Positions 1-12,361 of a stretch of DNA of 64,000 nucleotides are shown piece by piece. The number at the start of each line of letters is the position of its first letter. The first letter of the stretch is position 1. The notes beneath the pieces were generated by a model, which worked only from the letters and a program-made list of their open reading frames with translations, searched no databases and was not told the DNA's origin. A program made the position numbers and the translations under genes. The DNA comes from Delphinus delphis. Lineage: Eukaryota; Chordata; Mammalia; Artiodactyla; Delphinidae. The stretch covers positions 21,250,148 to 21,314,147 of the forward strand of contig NC_082687.1 in the NCBI RefSeq assembly GCF_949987515.2, read 5' to 3'.

Positions 1-339
1 AACCTCCAATCAAAGGTAGAATTGCTCTAATTTTTTTCTTTAAAAAAAAAAAAGTGTTTCTTCAAAACCAGAGTGTGGATTTCTGGAGAAGCTTTATTTT
101 ATTCACCTGAGAAATCAGGACCATACTCTTTTAAAATTAAATATCATCATACAATGGAACAGGAAGGGGAAAAAAGTGTGATTCTTTTAAAAAGTAAAAT
201 AGAATTTTGTTCTCCCTTAAACATTTCATTTGTTTTTGGTGATAGTCCTTCAAGTTTAGAGTATTTTTTTTAATTACGGATTTAAGTTACATTGGTGAGA
301 AAAAGAAGCCAACATTTGATGTAATTCTTTCATTACATC
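1..339. other. AT-rich unique flank, no gene seen
   Basis: AT-rich non-repetitive sequence. A short open frame at 73-273 has no recognisable motif and is probably chance. It leads directly into the palindromic AT tract that follows. Confidence 0.5.
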
Positions 340-381
340 ATATATATAACCTTTCATATATATATGAAAGGTTATATATAT
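340..381. repeat. Perfect 42-bp AT-rich palindrome
   Basis: The arms are exact reverse complements of each other, centred between 360 and 361, with no spacer. The core is an ATATAT run flanked by CTTTC and GAAAG and then by AACC/GGTT-type blocks. A partial third copy of the arm (TATAACC, TTTCATATATATAACC) follows to about 407, and AT-rich low complexity continues to about 455. Such palindromes can extrude hairpins or cruciforms and are often length-variable. Confidence 0.85.
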
Positions 382-455
382 ATAACCTCTTTCATATATA
401 TAACCTTATATATATTATACATATACATATTTACAAACATATATATGGCATTATT

Positions 456-3400
456 GATACTATGTATGTTCACAGTATTTGTAGTCTGCCTGTCTCTGTT
501 ATGTTAGTTCATGTTTCCATGTTTCAACAAAGTACCCAATCAGTATGTTATAGCTTTCTGAAATTCCTATTATTTTAGTTTCGCTATTCCCCTATTACTG
601 AGCATTTCATTTGTTTTTACAATTTTATTGTTGTTTAAAAAAACACGACAATGAACGTTTTCATAGAAATTACTTGTTCTTCTGAATTAATCCTTTGGGT
701 TTAAATATGAATCTTTGCTATTGACCCAGTAAAACAAAATCCAAGCACAGTTAGAAAAGAGAAACAGAAGAAAAAGCAAATGAGAACAGGTATGAGAGAA
801 ATGAAAGAAGAGTCTGGGGATGTGTTTTCTCCTGAGAAGGCTGCATCTTGTATGTAAAACGCTGGTTATATCATCTGTTCTACTGTGAATGCTGAACAAC
901 ACTACGATTCGGGTGAAGATTGTTTTTCTCGCTGTGATTTCACTTATGGCCTAGAAATTCTAAATAGAGAGCAGAAACAGGGTTCAGTGCTTTCTAGAAC
1001 AACTGCCATTATTTCTACTTGAGGTTTACTTTCATTTGTAAAATTTGTCTAAATGGAGTTGGATACTACAAAGAAATAGTTATTTTATCAAAAGCTTTTA
1101 GGGTGACTTTAAGCTTGGAAGTGAAGAAAAACAACTTTCTTATTCGCTGTAGTATCCCTAGCACATTCACGGGAACACAGTAAGTAGCTGATAAGCACAG
1201 TCAAGGGAATAAAGTTAGGAGTGCAGTAAACACTTCCGGAGGGAATGATGGGTGGCAGGAAGTTGTTCCTTTCCCTGAAGGAAATCACTTTCCCCTACTC
1301 TACAGCATACTCATGGATGGAAAAGTCTTTAAAATCTGATCATGCATAGTTCCGAAGGAATGTGCTTTAGGAGCATTTGCTGACGGGGATGCAGGTCAAA
1401 GGAGAAGAGAAATGCTCTTACATTCTCATGATCTGGTTATTAAGGAAATAAAGTAAACCCTTATTATAAAATAAACACATAAAGAAATGGGGTGAATAAT
1501 CAATACAGAGAATACTGCGTCTGAACCAGAAGACAGTCTGATACAGGTCAAATTTTATAAATTTGTGTTTGTATATTCCTCGCTGAAGGGAGTCAACTTT
1601 ATAAAGAAGGCTGGGGTAAAAAACAGACCTTGGTGATTTTAAATATGTCTGTAAGAGTTAAAGATCGGGTTAAGAGATAGGAAAAAAATAAAAGGATTTG
1701 TTAGTTTTGCAGAAACTGTCAGGGTTTCTATGGCATTGCAATGGCAAAGTCAAATATACATCTTTTTCAAATAGAAAGGTAAGAGGCATTTAAAACATAG
1801 GTAAAAATGCTTTTCTCTGACAAAAGAGTTACTATATTTAGAACTCAAAAGAGCCTTAATTTTTGCTATATGATGTGATCTATGAAGCAATATCAATTTT
1901 TATTTATATTAATGAAATCTGGAAGAGTCTAGCTGGGATTTGCAAGGGCTTCAAAGAAAAGGGAAAGGGAAGCTATTAGAAGTCACAGACATGATTAGCA
2001 CAAGCTTGAAATCAAAGTAAAAACTGTGAACCAAGATGCGCTAACTTAACCCTCAGACCCTGCCTCTGATACAGCTTAATAACACAGATCCTAGCAAACA
2101 TTATAAAGATTTCTTTGGACAGTGCATTAGATCAGTGCTAACATGGCCAGTCACAGTAAATGCACAGAAAGCCATTTCAAAGCCAGATACTAAATTAAAA
2201 GGAAAATTAAAGTCTCATTTTATGGATTTCCCCTACAGAGAGTGTCAGATCCTACATTAATGTTATAAAACACTTTTAAATAGCCATTGCCTGACTATCA
2301 CTGTTATAAATGATATTCTGATGTTCTTAAATATCTAGAATCTATTTAAATACAGGTACTGAATATTTTGTACTGTTCATAACAGAAGCAAAGGGTTTGA
2401 CCTATTCCTAATTACAGTATTAATGCAACGATCTGTGTGATCACATATAAATAGAAATCTAACTACACATGCCACTGGATTTCAGCCAGAGGGTCCAGGT
2501 TCTAGCTGAAATTCAATGACATCAGCAGAGAATAATCCACTCAGCTAAACAAGCAGGGAGAATAAGCAACTGTGGTCGCAGAAATTTTTGTTTTTTATTC
2601 CAAGTTACCATCAAGAAATATGATGGCTCAGATTTTGTATCATCAGTAGTGACAATGAGGCATGCACATCTGATGTCGATTTCTACGTGGCACTCACAGG
2701 CAGAGATGGATTTTTCAAAGCTCTACTCATCTCCCCCTTTCTCCCCTACTCCCTCAGCCATCAGCACCAAACTCTAGAGCCATATTTCATTTCTCAGTGA
2801 ACACCCTGGGAACAGCCGTCACTTTTTCCCAGAACTGGACTCAAAAGAAAACACCATCCCTAAGTAAGTTAAACAGTTCAATGCACCGAGGAGATTTATC
2901 ATAGAGAGAGATCTGCCTAATGAAAGTAATCCCCTAACCATGACATGGAAGACTGCTTTCTCTCTCTAGTTAAAAAACACACTGCCTCTGACAGAGAAGG
3001 AAGACAGCACTCAGGCACCTCTAATATTAGCAAGAAACAAAATGCTGCTCTTAGAAGGTCTGGTATTAGAAAATTCCGAACGATATCTGTAATCGGAAGA
3101 AAGATCAACGTACACGACGATGCAAGCGTTCCAATATATCAATTCAAGGAAAGTAACAAGACTAAGTTTATACCCAGTTACTGAAATGCAACCATGGCCA
3201 ATAATAATTTTTGCTCATATAGATCTCTGTTCCTCCTACTTAATGAAAAATTTTAAAAATCCGAGGTTCAGAATGGAAACGGGCCTCAGGAGCAAAGTGG
3301 TTGCCTCTTTCACAAATGGTCACCTTAGTCCAAGACTTCTTACTTAGACTTTATTTGGTGTTGGCAGAAATTGCCACTAACTGGCAAAAGGAACTAAGAA

Positions 3401-4389
3401 GAGAATGACAATATGGTGCCTGTATATTGCAACTGCCACAGAGCCCAGTGTTTTGACATTGTTACTGAAACACACTCAACTATTTATGAGAGCTAAGTTG
3501 AATCAAACAGTTGGTGTGGCAGAAAAAACATCTGTGAAGTCTTTTTGTCTAGAAAGTCACTAAGAAAAGGATGAGGAAACACAGCTATCACACAAACACA
3601 AATACCTCTAAAAATATCATAAATAGCACTGTAAAGCGGGAACAGATACCTCCTACCCCCAACATTGTAACAATCCCCTGCAGGCGTGGCCACCCAGGAT
3701 TCTCAGGCAGTGCATCACTGTGGATGGCCAGCTCTTCTGGAGAGATGAAAGTTCCCTCTTTATCCAGAAAAAGTACTTTTTAAAATTAATTATTTTGAAT
3801 ATAATATCTTTCTGACTTAGACCACCTTGGGGCCAAGCGATCTGTGTTTTTAACAAGGTGAGTTTGACATAGGCTAGGGTTTAAGGACCAGTGTCATCCA
3901 CTAAATGGCTCTGAATTTCTGTGCTCTTAAGAGTTTTCTGTCTGCTTTCATTGGGTTTTCCTTTTATTTGTTATCGAGTTATTTCTGCCCACCATGCATC
4001 TGCCTCTATATTGGTCCTTCTCCCTTCCAATTTGCTCCTTTCCAATTTGCATCTAATCTTTTACAGACTTAGAAATCAGTTTTCGCGGTAGTTAAAAATC
4101 ATGTGTAAAATACAAATACATAGGATCAAATGAGTCAAGAACTGCATTCAAAACTGGGAAAGCACCCTTACGAGGGGAATGCGTGGTACTTGGACATAGA
4201 TTTTTGAGGTCTATTTTGGCTATTTAGAGGCTCTTCTGCTTACTTCCTTAATTGTACAATATTTACTTGCTTTTATTCTGAGCAGTAGAGGAGGTTGCTG
4301 AATAACTGAGTTCCAGAAAATGAAATGTTTCTATGGTTTACAAGTGAGTCTCTGCAACGTTCATCTTAATATTTTTAACAGGTCTGTAG
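456..4389. other. Unique AT-rich stretch without a recognised gene
   Basis: About 3.9 kb with no gene or repeat I can name. The open frame at 2945-3184 on the + strand encodes a plausibly polar 79-residue peptide. A pyrimidine run ending in CTCTCTCTAG lies near 2958-2970, but no matching donor or family motif is seen. I treat the stretch as non-coding. Confidence 0.5.
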
Positions 4390-4575
4390 TGACTACCATT
4401 CATTAAATATTTGCTATGTGCCAGACACTGTGCTATATGCATTTTATAAACATTATTTAATCAGATTCTCACAACAAGAAGTAGGTATTATTATCATTCT
4501 AGATGAGGAAACAAGAGGCACAGAGCCATTCAGGAACCTGCCTAAGATCACAGGGCTATTAAGAAAAATAACCCA
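4390..4575 (+). repeat. MIR SINE
   Basis: It matches the MIR core in order: TATGTGCCAGACACTGTGCT, then a GTAGGTATTATTAT-like block, GATGAGGAAAC, and the AGATCACAGGGCT-like tail. Diverged and truncated, as usual for this ancient tRNA-derived SINE. Confidence 0.85.
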
Positions 4576-4607
4576 AATCCAGGTTAGCTGGATTCTAAAG
4601 CCACCTA

Positions 4608-4661
4608 TTTTCTTTTTTTTTTTTTCTTCTCCTTCTTCCTTTCTTCTTCTCCTCCTTTTTT
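4608..4661 (+). repeat. 54-nt uninterrupted pyrimidine tract
   Basis: Every base from 4608 to 4661 is C or T (T-rich with TTCTTCTCC-type units). An A run follows. It could be a decayed poly-T/CT microsatellite, and it immediately follows a MIR. Confidence 0.85.
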
Positions 4662-4679
4662 AAAAAAAAATATCACTGG

Positions 4680-5293
4680 GCTATGTAGCAAAGAGGCAGC
4701 CAGGTGGGGACTCAAAGCTTAGAAAAGGGGGTGGGAGCAGGGATGAATCTCAAGAGTTGGAAAGGACTGTGGTGAGTGGCCAATATTCAGAAAAGGACAC
4801 AGAAGATGTGTTCTTCCCAGGGAGAAATCAAGGAAGACAGAAGATTGAAGTCATGCCATCCTACCTAGAAGGTCAAAACCTGCCAGTGTCCACAATAAGA
4901 GAGTCTCCTGATCTGTTTTCCACAGGGGTCCATATTCCCTTTTATACTCTACTCCGGGGTCCTTACAGTTATTATTTAAGCTTGTTTGACGCATACATGA
5001 TCTTTACATTTGTAAACATCATGAGGTCAGAATCTTCTGCCACATGGCTGAGATACTATAACTGATAATAATTGACCATCCAGACTACTATAAATTGAAA
5101 CAGCCTCTTTACTTCTTACTTGGTTTGGAAAGGGATTTCCAGTTCTCTTTCTCTTAGCCTACGATTTTGCTAAACACACAGTAGCACTATATGCTGTTCA
5201 GTACTCTCTAAAATATTTAATGTACAAACAGATGCTATGCGTGGGTAATAGTAGAATAACACACATTGGGCATGTTGAAAAGAGAGCTCGTTT
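4680..5293. other. Unique stretch, no gene seen
   Basis: Contains a 102-codon open frame at 4757-5065 with no recognisable domain. Its composition resembles the surrounding DNA, so I do not call it coding. Confidence 0.4.
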
Positions 5294-5307
5294 AAGAATG
5301 TGTGTCA

Positions 5308-6102
5308 TGACCAGTCAGAATGACCATTGTTAAAAATCCACAAACAGTAAATGCTGGAGAGGGTGTGGAGAAAGGGGAACCCTGCTACATTGTTGGTGGG
5401 AATGTAAATTGGTGCAGCCACTATGGAGAACAGTATGGAGGTTCCTTGAAAAACTAAAACTACAGTTACCATATGATCTAGCAATCCTAGTCTTGGGCAT
5501 ATATCCAGACAAAACTATAATTCAAAAAGATACCTGCACCCCTATGTTCATAGCAGCACTATTCACAATAGCCAAGACATGGAAGCAACCTAAGTGCCCA
5601 TCGACAGATGAATAAAGAACATGTGGTATATATACAATGCAATACTACTCATCCATAAAAAGAATGAAAAAACACAATTTGCAGCAACATAATGGACCTA
5701 GAGATTACGATACTAAGTGAAGTAAGTCAGAAAGAGAAAGACAAATATCATATGATATCCCTTACATGTGGAATCTAGACTATGACACAAATGAACTTAT
5801 TTACAAAACAAACGCACAGACATAGGAAACAAACTTATGGTTACCTAAGGGGGAAAGGTCAGGGAGAGACAAATTAGGAGTTTGGGATTAGCAGATACAA
5901 ACTACTACATATAAAACAGATAAACAACAAGGTCCTCCTGTATAGCACAGGGGACTATATTCAATACCTTGTAATAACCTATAAAGAAAAAGAATATATA
6001 TATATGTATGTATAACTGAATCACTTTGCTGTACACCAGAAACTAATACGACATTGTAAATCAACTATACTTCAATTAGAAAAAAATTTTTTTAAGAAAA
6101 AA
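5308..6102 (+). mobile_element. 5'-truncated LINE-1 with 14-bp target-site duplication
   Basis: Sense-strand L1 of about 795 bp. It begins in the end of ORF2 (the ATGCTGGAGAGGGTGTGGAG block at 5351, then the region encoding the ORF2 C-terminus) and runs through the cetartiodactyl-type 3' UTR (CTGTATAGCACAGGGGACTA, ATCACTTTGCTGTACACCAG, AATCAACTATACTTCAAT) into an A-rich tail. The repeat AAGAATGTGTGTCA stands exactly at 5294-5307 and 6103-6116, which fixes both ends. The frame at 5409-5615 is the ORF2 remnant and cannot make a functional protein. Confidence 0.95.
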
Positions 6103-6116
6103 AAGAATGTGTGTCA

Positions 6117-6776
6117 CACAGCATCAAGGCAGACCTTGTGCTCCCCTCTCCTCCCTCCTTAGAGCTGCTGGGAAGACTCCATTTCTTATTAAAGAAATCA
6201 GAAACAAACTTCTTATTTCACCAACTGTATTATAATCCATATTTAATCACATAAATGGGTCTCTGCTTTCTAAATTACAAACAATCCACTTTGATTTGAT
6301 TCCTCAAAGGATCTGATCTTTAAGGAGGTATTTCAGGGGAAAAATGCAACCAATAAAGTACCTATGGGGTGAGCAAATTGAGCGGGGAAATATCTGATTG
6401 TTTCACTAAGCGAGATATCTTAGCATTCTGATTTAACACTCATGCCAGAGGAAATGGAAGAAACACATTATAAGCCTTTTGTGTTTTGATGAGGAAGACA
6501 TTACATAAGACAAAAGGGGGAGCACAGTGTTACCCAAAGTTTACCAAATTGGTACCATCTAAGTGCTCTATCATAGGCTTTTACTGAACTGTACGTGTTT
6601 CTGTTGTTGACGGTTGGGCTAGAGGTGGCTTTTTGCCATTTCACGCTTCAAGCATTAGTTTGTCCGGCTGACTCCTCAGGCAGAGGTGGAGGGTAGCCAT
6701 CGAACTTGGGCCCTCTGGTTCCTGGCAGGTCAATAACTGGAGCCCTTCTGACTCTGCTGTCTTTTTTGGAAGCCAA
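6117..6776. other. Unique stretch, no gene seen
   Basis: No recognisable coding or RNA feature lies between the L1 and the DNA transposon. Confidence 0.4.
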
Positions 6777-6778
6777 TA

Positions 6779-7090
6779 CAGTAAGTCCCCTACATACGAA
6801 CGAGTTCCGTTCCGAGAGCGTGTTTGTAAGTCCAATTTGTTCGTTAAGTCCAACAAAGTTAGCCTAGGTACCCAACTAACACAATCCGCTATATAGTACT
6901 GTACTGTAATAGGTTTATAATACTTTTCACACAAATAATACATTAAAAAATACAAAAAATAAAACATTTTTAATCTTACAGTACAGTACCTTGAAAAGTA
7001 CAGTAGTACAGTACAACAGCTGGCATACAGGGGCACGTTCGCATCTCTGAAAGTTCACAACTTGAAGGTTCACATGTAAGGGACTTACTG
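6779..7090. mobile_element. Complete 312-bp non-autonomous DNA transposon with TIRs and TA target duplication
   Basis: The left end CAGTAAGTCCCCTACATACG and the reverse complement of the right end (CAGTAAGTCCCTTACATGTG) form terminal inverted repeats of about 23 bp with a few mismatches. TA dinucleotides flank the element at 6777-6778 and 7091-7092, as expected for the Tc1/mariner-pogo superfamily. The interior is AT-rich with repeated GTACAGTAC words and resembles a mariner/Tigger-like family I recall from bovine and cetacean genomes. The minus-strand frame at 6641-7036 overlaps it and is incidental; no transposase is present. Confidence 0.85.
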
Positions 7091-7092
7091 TA

Positions 7093-8544
7093 TTTCACAG
7101 TATCTTGTACTGATCAGCTCAGACTATCCAATGAGACCCACACACCTTCCTTCCGGTCTCCCTATCACAAAAACCATCACTTCCTTTCTCTCATGACCTT
7201 CATCCCTCCTCACCTTACCCAAAACCAACAGAACAGCTATGCCCTAATTATTACAGTGGGACTCTTTGATCTTATTCTTTAAAGCTCTCTTCTAATTACC
7301 AGAAGGTTTTCTCAAGGCTCTTTTCAAATTGCTGAAAGGTTCCAATCACTCCAAACTTCCCATCTCCTTAAACTGAAATTTTTTTCACCATTCCCTCTGA
7401 CTTGAGGTTGTCTTTATCTTTTGTTGACATGTAAAGTCACTTACAGGGCAGAACTCCTATCCACGAAGGCATCTCCACCATCAAATGCCAAGACTTCATA
7501 AGGAAGTAGAAGGAAAAACGTGTTTTTCTACAGAGGATTTACAGCAAAATCCAAAAGCCACTTTGTGATGGGTACGTATATGGAAGTGAAAGTATGAACT
7601 GACATTAAATTCTCAGTTGTGGTTGGAGTTATGGTTTGCTTTGACTTTCCTTTGTAAAATCCCATTAAGGTAGAATCCCATCTCTCTTTTTAAGTTTTTT
7701 GTTTTCTGATACACATTGCTAGTATTTATTTTATTGAAGCAGAAGGAAAATAAATATAATAACTGCTCATATCAGTTGGCTCTACTGATGGTGCTATTTC
7801 TCATATAAAATGCAGCTGATTCCTTCTGCCTCCGGAAATCAGAAGCAGCCTTTCACCCACAGAGCTGTAACTTTTCAAAATCAATGGTTTTACCATCTTT
7901 GAGACCTTCTGGATTAAACTCAGTCCAGACAGTCTCTGCTGACCTTCACAAGTCATAAGCCTTGCAAAGCTAACAGAGTTTGCTGTGAGAGTGTGGGTCT
8001 TGACTCATCCATATTAAGATTTTTGAAACCTTTGGCAGAGCCCTGCCTTAATAGTCTCTGGTAGCCCACAGAGGCGTTGTAAGTTTCACTCCCTCTTTAA
8101 AAAGTAATCTAACATGTGAAAATCCAAAACTATAGATCAACTGGATCCCTGTGACATTATTCTCATCATAAGACGGGCCCTCCTCTGCCCAGTCCCCTGG
8201 CACCATATTCCTGGCACCTCCACCAGACAGACGCTCCATGTGGAAGCGTGCCACAGCTCAGCTCCTGGCAGGGAGAAGCTGCTCGATCAGTGAATGGCAT
8301 CCTAACTTCACAGAAGGATTTACTCAAGATCTTCCTCGTTGTGAGAGCTTAAAAGTCAGGCCTCTTAGTTAGCACACACTGTTAGCAATGATTGATTTAC
8401 CAGCAATTTTCCAGGACACACCCATGTGTCTCATGCACCAGGCAGTCCAAAAAAGATGGGTGAAGATACGTAAATCAGATGTACGAAGCATCCCCGATTA
8501 GACCTTTGCTCTTCAAGACGGGTGTGTTAGAATCAGAATCCTGA
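7093..8544. other. Unique stretch, no gene seen
   Basis: Pyrimidine-rich patches (7140-7400) and otherwise ordinary unique sequence. No splice-bounded open frame or known RNA was recognised. Confidence 0.4.
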
Positions 8545-8710
8545 AAGGGCACAGATTTGAGCAGCAAACAGACCTGAGTCTGAATCACAACTTTGTTATT
8601 GGGCAGAACTGTAACTACTCTGAGGCTTGATTTTCTAACAAGGGAAGTGGGCTTGCTACCTTTGAAGCTGCTGTGAGGAGTAAATGAACTATGAAAGTGC
8701 TAACACAGAA
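8545..8710 (-). repeat. MIR SINE, inverted
   Basis: In this orientation the MIR words appear as GACCTGAGTCTGAATCACA, a decayed TTGGGCA block, GCTGTGAGGAGTAAATGA and GAAAGTGCTAACACAG. Strongly diverged. Confidence 0.7.
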
Positions 8711-10384
8711 GACATGCAAGAAAGGCCAGCTCCTGACATGTGCTGGTTCCCTGAATAAAGTCTGCACCTCTCTGCTTCCTATCCAAAACAGAGGTTTTAG
8801 GAAGTATCATCCTTACACTTACAGAGTTCTCTCTCAAATATACACCTCTCAGACCACATAGATCGGTGGCTGGCCCAATGTGACATGTAGGTGGATAGAT
8901 GTGCCCTGGAATTAATCTGAGAGGAAGGAGTTCCACTTGAGTTCAGGATACAAGTATATCCACGAGAACAGGAGCAGGGGGGGAAAATCATATTGCTGGA
9001 AATGACCAACATGAAGTTTGGGGATTCAAAGCTGAATAATTCCAAAATAATAAATGGTGTTAAGTGAATCCCAGCTGTATTCCCACTAAGGTCACCAGAG
9101 GCAGGGATTATATGTGACACCGGAGGCTTGTATAGGAGCCGCTGTAGAAAGCTACAGCCTGACCCGGTCTGGAATGGCCCAGCATTTGGCCAGCAGGGCC
9201 AGAACTGCCTCAGAGTCTCCCATCCTCCTAGCTGCCGCTTCCTTTCCTGGAGATCACATCCAATTTTTGATTAGTATCACTTTGAACCTAATAGCTTTAG
9301 ATCAGTGTTGAGAGATGAACCACAAATCTTTTTATCAATCAATTATTCAGACACGGAAAGGGGTTTTATCCCACACAGGCTATTTTTAATCTCAAAGACT
9401 CCCAGTCTTTTATGTAAATGGGTTATAGGACCAGTATCCCTTCCACGAGCCGCTACAACAACGATGTGCACCAATGAATACCTGAGTGACCCTGAGAGGC
9501 ATTTGGCATGCTTCTTCTCCAATCTCAAGGCTTTCTGGAATACTTGCACTAGTTTGGAAGCAGGGAGAGGGACTCAGGATAGTAAAGGAGGAAATCATGA
9601 AATATTACAACCCCAGTGGATCACAGGAAGTGTGTGTGCATGGGAGAGATTGAGAGAGAGAGAAGAGAATAAGAAAAAGGAGAGGAAAAAAGAAAAGGAA
9701 CAGAGGAAAGGAGACCCCAGGCTCTCAGAAAGGGTTCAATTCCCTCTACTGCTCAGGTACCTGACTTGAGTCCAGTTATCGAAATGGCCAAGAGTTTGCA
9801 AATCTCGTCAGGGGAGGGAGAAACCATAAGTGGCATTTACTACAAAACTTGCTAACCACTTCTCTATGTTATTAAATTATAATGCCCCGGAATATAAAAG
9901 TCATTGGAGTGGGGAGGGGTGTGGTTGAAAGTATTAAATTCCTAAAACAGCACAGTTTTCTGTAGTGTCTCTACTATTCTACGAAAAACATACTCAGCTA
10001 CCAAGACCACGCAGCTATTCTATTCGTGATAATAAATGTAATACAACACTGAATTTTCCCTTGTATTTAAAATGTATACTTCGGGTAATACGTAAATGTC
10101 AATCTTATCCTGATTTTATCTGCTTTTAGTGAACAGAAAAGGAAGGATAAACTGAGGAATAAAGATCATACAATAACTAGAGTAAATACTGGTAATTTTT
10201 AAATGACTACAGAAACCACTACGTTTGGAATTTATGCCCTCTCTAAATTAAGTGACCACTGTTAACACTGCAATATATTCAGATCATAAGCTACGATCCT
10301 TTCCAAGAAAATCAGTAAAAAATCATTAAACCACACAATATTGGGTATTAAAACTTGATTCATTTTAAAATTCTGTAGGCGGAG
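8711..10384. other. Unique stretch with a purine-rich patch; no gene
   Basis: The 154-codon open frame at 9305-9769 ends in a lysine/glutamate-rich run that is simply the translated GA-rich patch at 9641-9714. It has no domain and I do not call it a gene. Nothing else is recognised. Confidence 0.45.
9641..9714 (+). repeat. GA-rich low-complexity tract
   Basis: Nearly pure purine sequence with GAGAGAGAGA and AGGAAAAAAG units, broken by occasional T or C. Degenerate microsatellite. Confidence 0.8.
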
Positions 10385-10960
10385 CTGATTCCTGTAGTTA
10401 TAATAGCCATTCCTAAATCTGGCTGGCATTCCTAAATCCTAAATGGTGGCAGTGGCTTAGAAGCACCATTTTGTTTCAGTGAGTCAGGAACTTGGGAAGG
10501 GCTCATTGCATCGTCAGATGCCTCCAACAGGCTGGCTACCCAACGTGGTCCATCCACATGGCAGGCAACTGACAGTAGCCGTTAGCTGGGAGTTCCACTG
10601 GAGCTGTCAAGCAGAGCATCTACCAGCGGCCTCTCCAGCGTGGCAGTGTCAGGGTAGTCGGACTTATGTTGCGCTGGCATCTAGAGCAGAGGTCTTGGGA
10701 AAACTGGGTGAAAGCTACCATGGCATTTTCTGGCCTAGACTTGGACATCTTGGAAATCACAAAGCATCACTTCCATGTATTGTATTGGTCCAAGAAGTCA
10801 CCAGCCCACCCAGATGCAGACCTCAGCTCTCAATGGGAAGAGTGTCAGAAAGTCTGGGCGTCAGGTTTTACAATTGTCACAATGGTTCTGTCAGTCTTTC
10901 CGTTCTCTGTCATTCTTTGCAGATCGCTGAATGTATGTCCATGAGCCTGAGCACACACAG
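10385..10960 (+). repeat. Old interspersed repeat, family uncertain (LTR/MaLR-like?)
   Basis: Phrases typical of a widespread old mammalian repeat are present: GTGAGTCAGGAACTTGGG, GGGTAGTCGGACTTATGTTG, a CATCACTTCCATGTATTGTA-like block with TTGGTCCAAGAAGTCAC, and CAATGGGAAGAGTGTCA. I recall these from a diverged LTR-type family but cannot name it safely. The 164-codon open frame at 10479-10973 lies inside and is repeat-derived. Confidence 0.5.
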
Positions 10961-11219
10961 GCTTTGTACGTAGCATGTGTTCGATAGATGTTTGAAAGGC
11001 ATATCAAGAGTACTTTTCTTAGAGGGAAAAGTAGGTCATGGCCATGAACTTGAAGTCAACTCACAAAGGACTGTTCAAAAATCTGGGGTGTATCTGCGTG
11101 CTTAACCAAGGGTCTCTGCCTAGGCACTTTTCAGACTAATTGGGCCAGTTCTTAAATTTGTAAGAGAATGAAAACAAGCATGGTCAGTAAAGAGAACTCA
11201 ACCGAGAGCTTACGCTGTC

Positions 11220-11450
11220 AGCTTTCAAGTGAGAAAAATGTGGCGCTGAATCCTGACCCTATCACTTACACACTGGACGTTAAAACGCACGACTTTACCC
11301 TTCTAAAACCTTTATCTCATTTTTAAAACGATAACAAATAATACCACCTATCTCATAGTGCTGTTGTGAGGATTAAATGTGTAAATATCTATAAAAGGCT
11401 AAAACTATGGCCAGACACATAGTTGGCACTCAAAAAGTACGTGTGGTTTT
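11220..11450 (-). repeat. MIR SINE, inverted
   Basis: Recognised from the order CTATCACTTACACACTGGACGT, ACCACCTATCTCATAGTGCT, GTTGTGAGGATTAAATG and CCAGACACATAGTTGGCACT. Full-length-like and well preserved for a MIR. Confidence 0.85.
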
Positions 11451-12088
11451 TGTATCCTTATTACTATTCAAAAGTTCTTAGGCCACTCCATAGTACATGG
11501 TAAGCACTCCTTAAACGTTAACTTTTAATATAATTATAACCTCTAACCCTCATCTTGTTCAGTTTCTACCCCCTCTCTACCTTCCCCCTACACCCAAACA
11601 TTGAAGGGGTTGCTGACAAAATTCACAATTTGACAGATCAGACTTTCAGAACTTCTTACACTCCTTATTTATGATCTGAAAAATGTGAAAAAGAACAATG
11701 GAAATGCCCAAAGATGGGCAACTTTAAGAAAGTTCAGGCTTTGTAGGTTCCTTGAATATTCGGATAATCAATATGTGATTTTATCAGCTTGGACTTGACC
11801 TATGGAAAAAAATTTCCCCTTGAATGCTGCAACTTCAGAACGTTATTATCCTGTAGAAGGCGAAGTGTGGAGTCTTCTTCTTTCCACAAGGTTCCACTAT
11901 AGCGTGGCTGCCTCTTTCTTCAGTAGAGGAGAGAGGACAAAGCAGCAAAATTCAACTGCTAAGTCTAGAGGTATGATGCTAGGAAAAGAGGAGGAGGGAT
12001 GACTTTTGTAGCAGAGGGCCTACAGATTAGAATATATAGTTAAATCATTCTATAGAGAAAGATCACACTAGGGTTGGGTTTTTTTCTG
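11451..12088. other. Unique stretch, no gene seen
   Basis: No recognised feature; the 66-codon frame at 11802-12002 has no support. Confidence 0.4.
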
Positions 12089-12361
12089 TTTTGTAAATAA
12101 GTTCACTTGTATCATTTTTTTTTTTAGATTCCACATATAAATAATATCGTATGGTATTTGTCTTTCTCTGTCTGACTTAATTAACTTAGTATGATAACCT
12201 CTAGGTCCATCCATGTTGCCGCAAGTGGCATTATTTCATTCTTCTTTATGGCTAAGTAGTATTCCATTGTGTATATATACCACATCATCTTTAACCATTT
12301 ATCTGTCGATGGACATTTAGGTTGCTTCCATGTCTTGGCTATTGCAAATAGAGCTGCTAGT
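12089..12361 (-). mobile_element. LINE-1 fragment, inverted
   Basis: Antisense L1 region between the ORF2 end and the 3' UTR: TAGATTCCACATATAAATA, CTCTAGGTCCATCCATGTTG, GTATTCCATTGTGTATATAT, TCGATGGACATTTAGGTTGC. Both the 3' tail and the 5' part are missing, and no clean TSD was found. Confidence 0.9.

Noticed and set aside
2945..3184. 79-codon polar open frame with an upstream acceptor-like pyrimidine run
   Set aside because: No donor site in the right place and no family resemblance.
5308..6102. L1 ORF2 remnant as a coding feature
   Set aside because: 5'-truncated and only the last part of ORF2 remains; no reverse transcriptase domain.
6641..7036. 131-codon minus-strand frame as a gene
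   Set aside because: More than half lies inside the non-autonomous TIR transposon.
9305..9769. 154-codon frame with a Lys/Glu-rich C-terminus
   Set aside because: The charged tail is just the translated GA-rich low-complexity tract; no other support.
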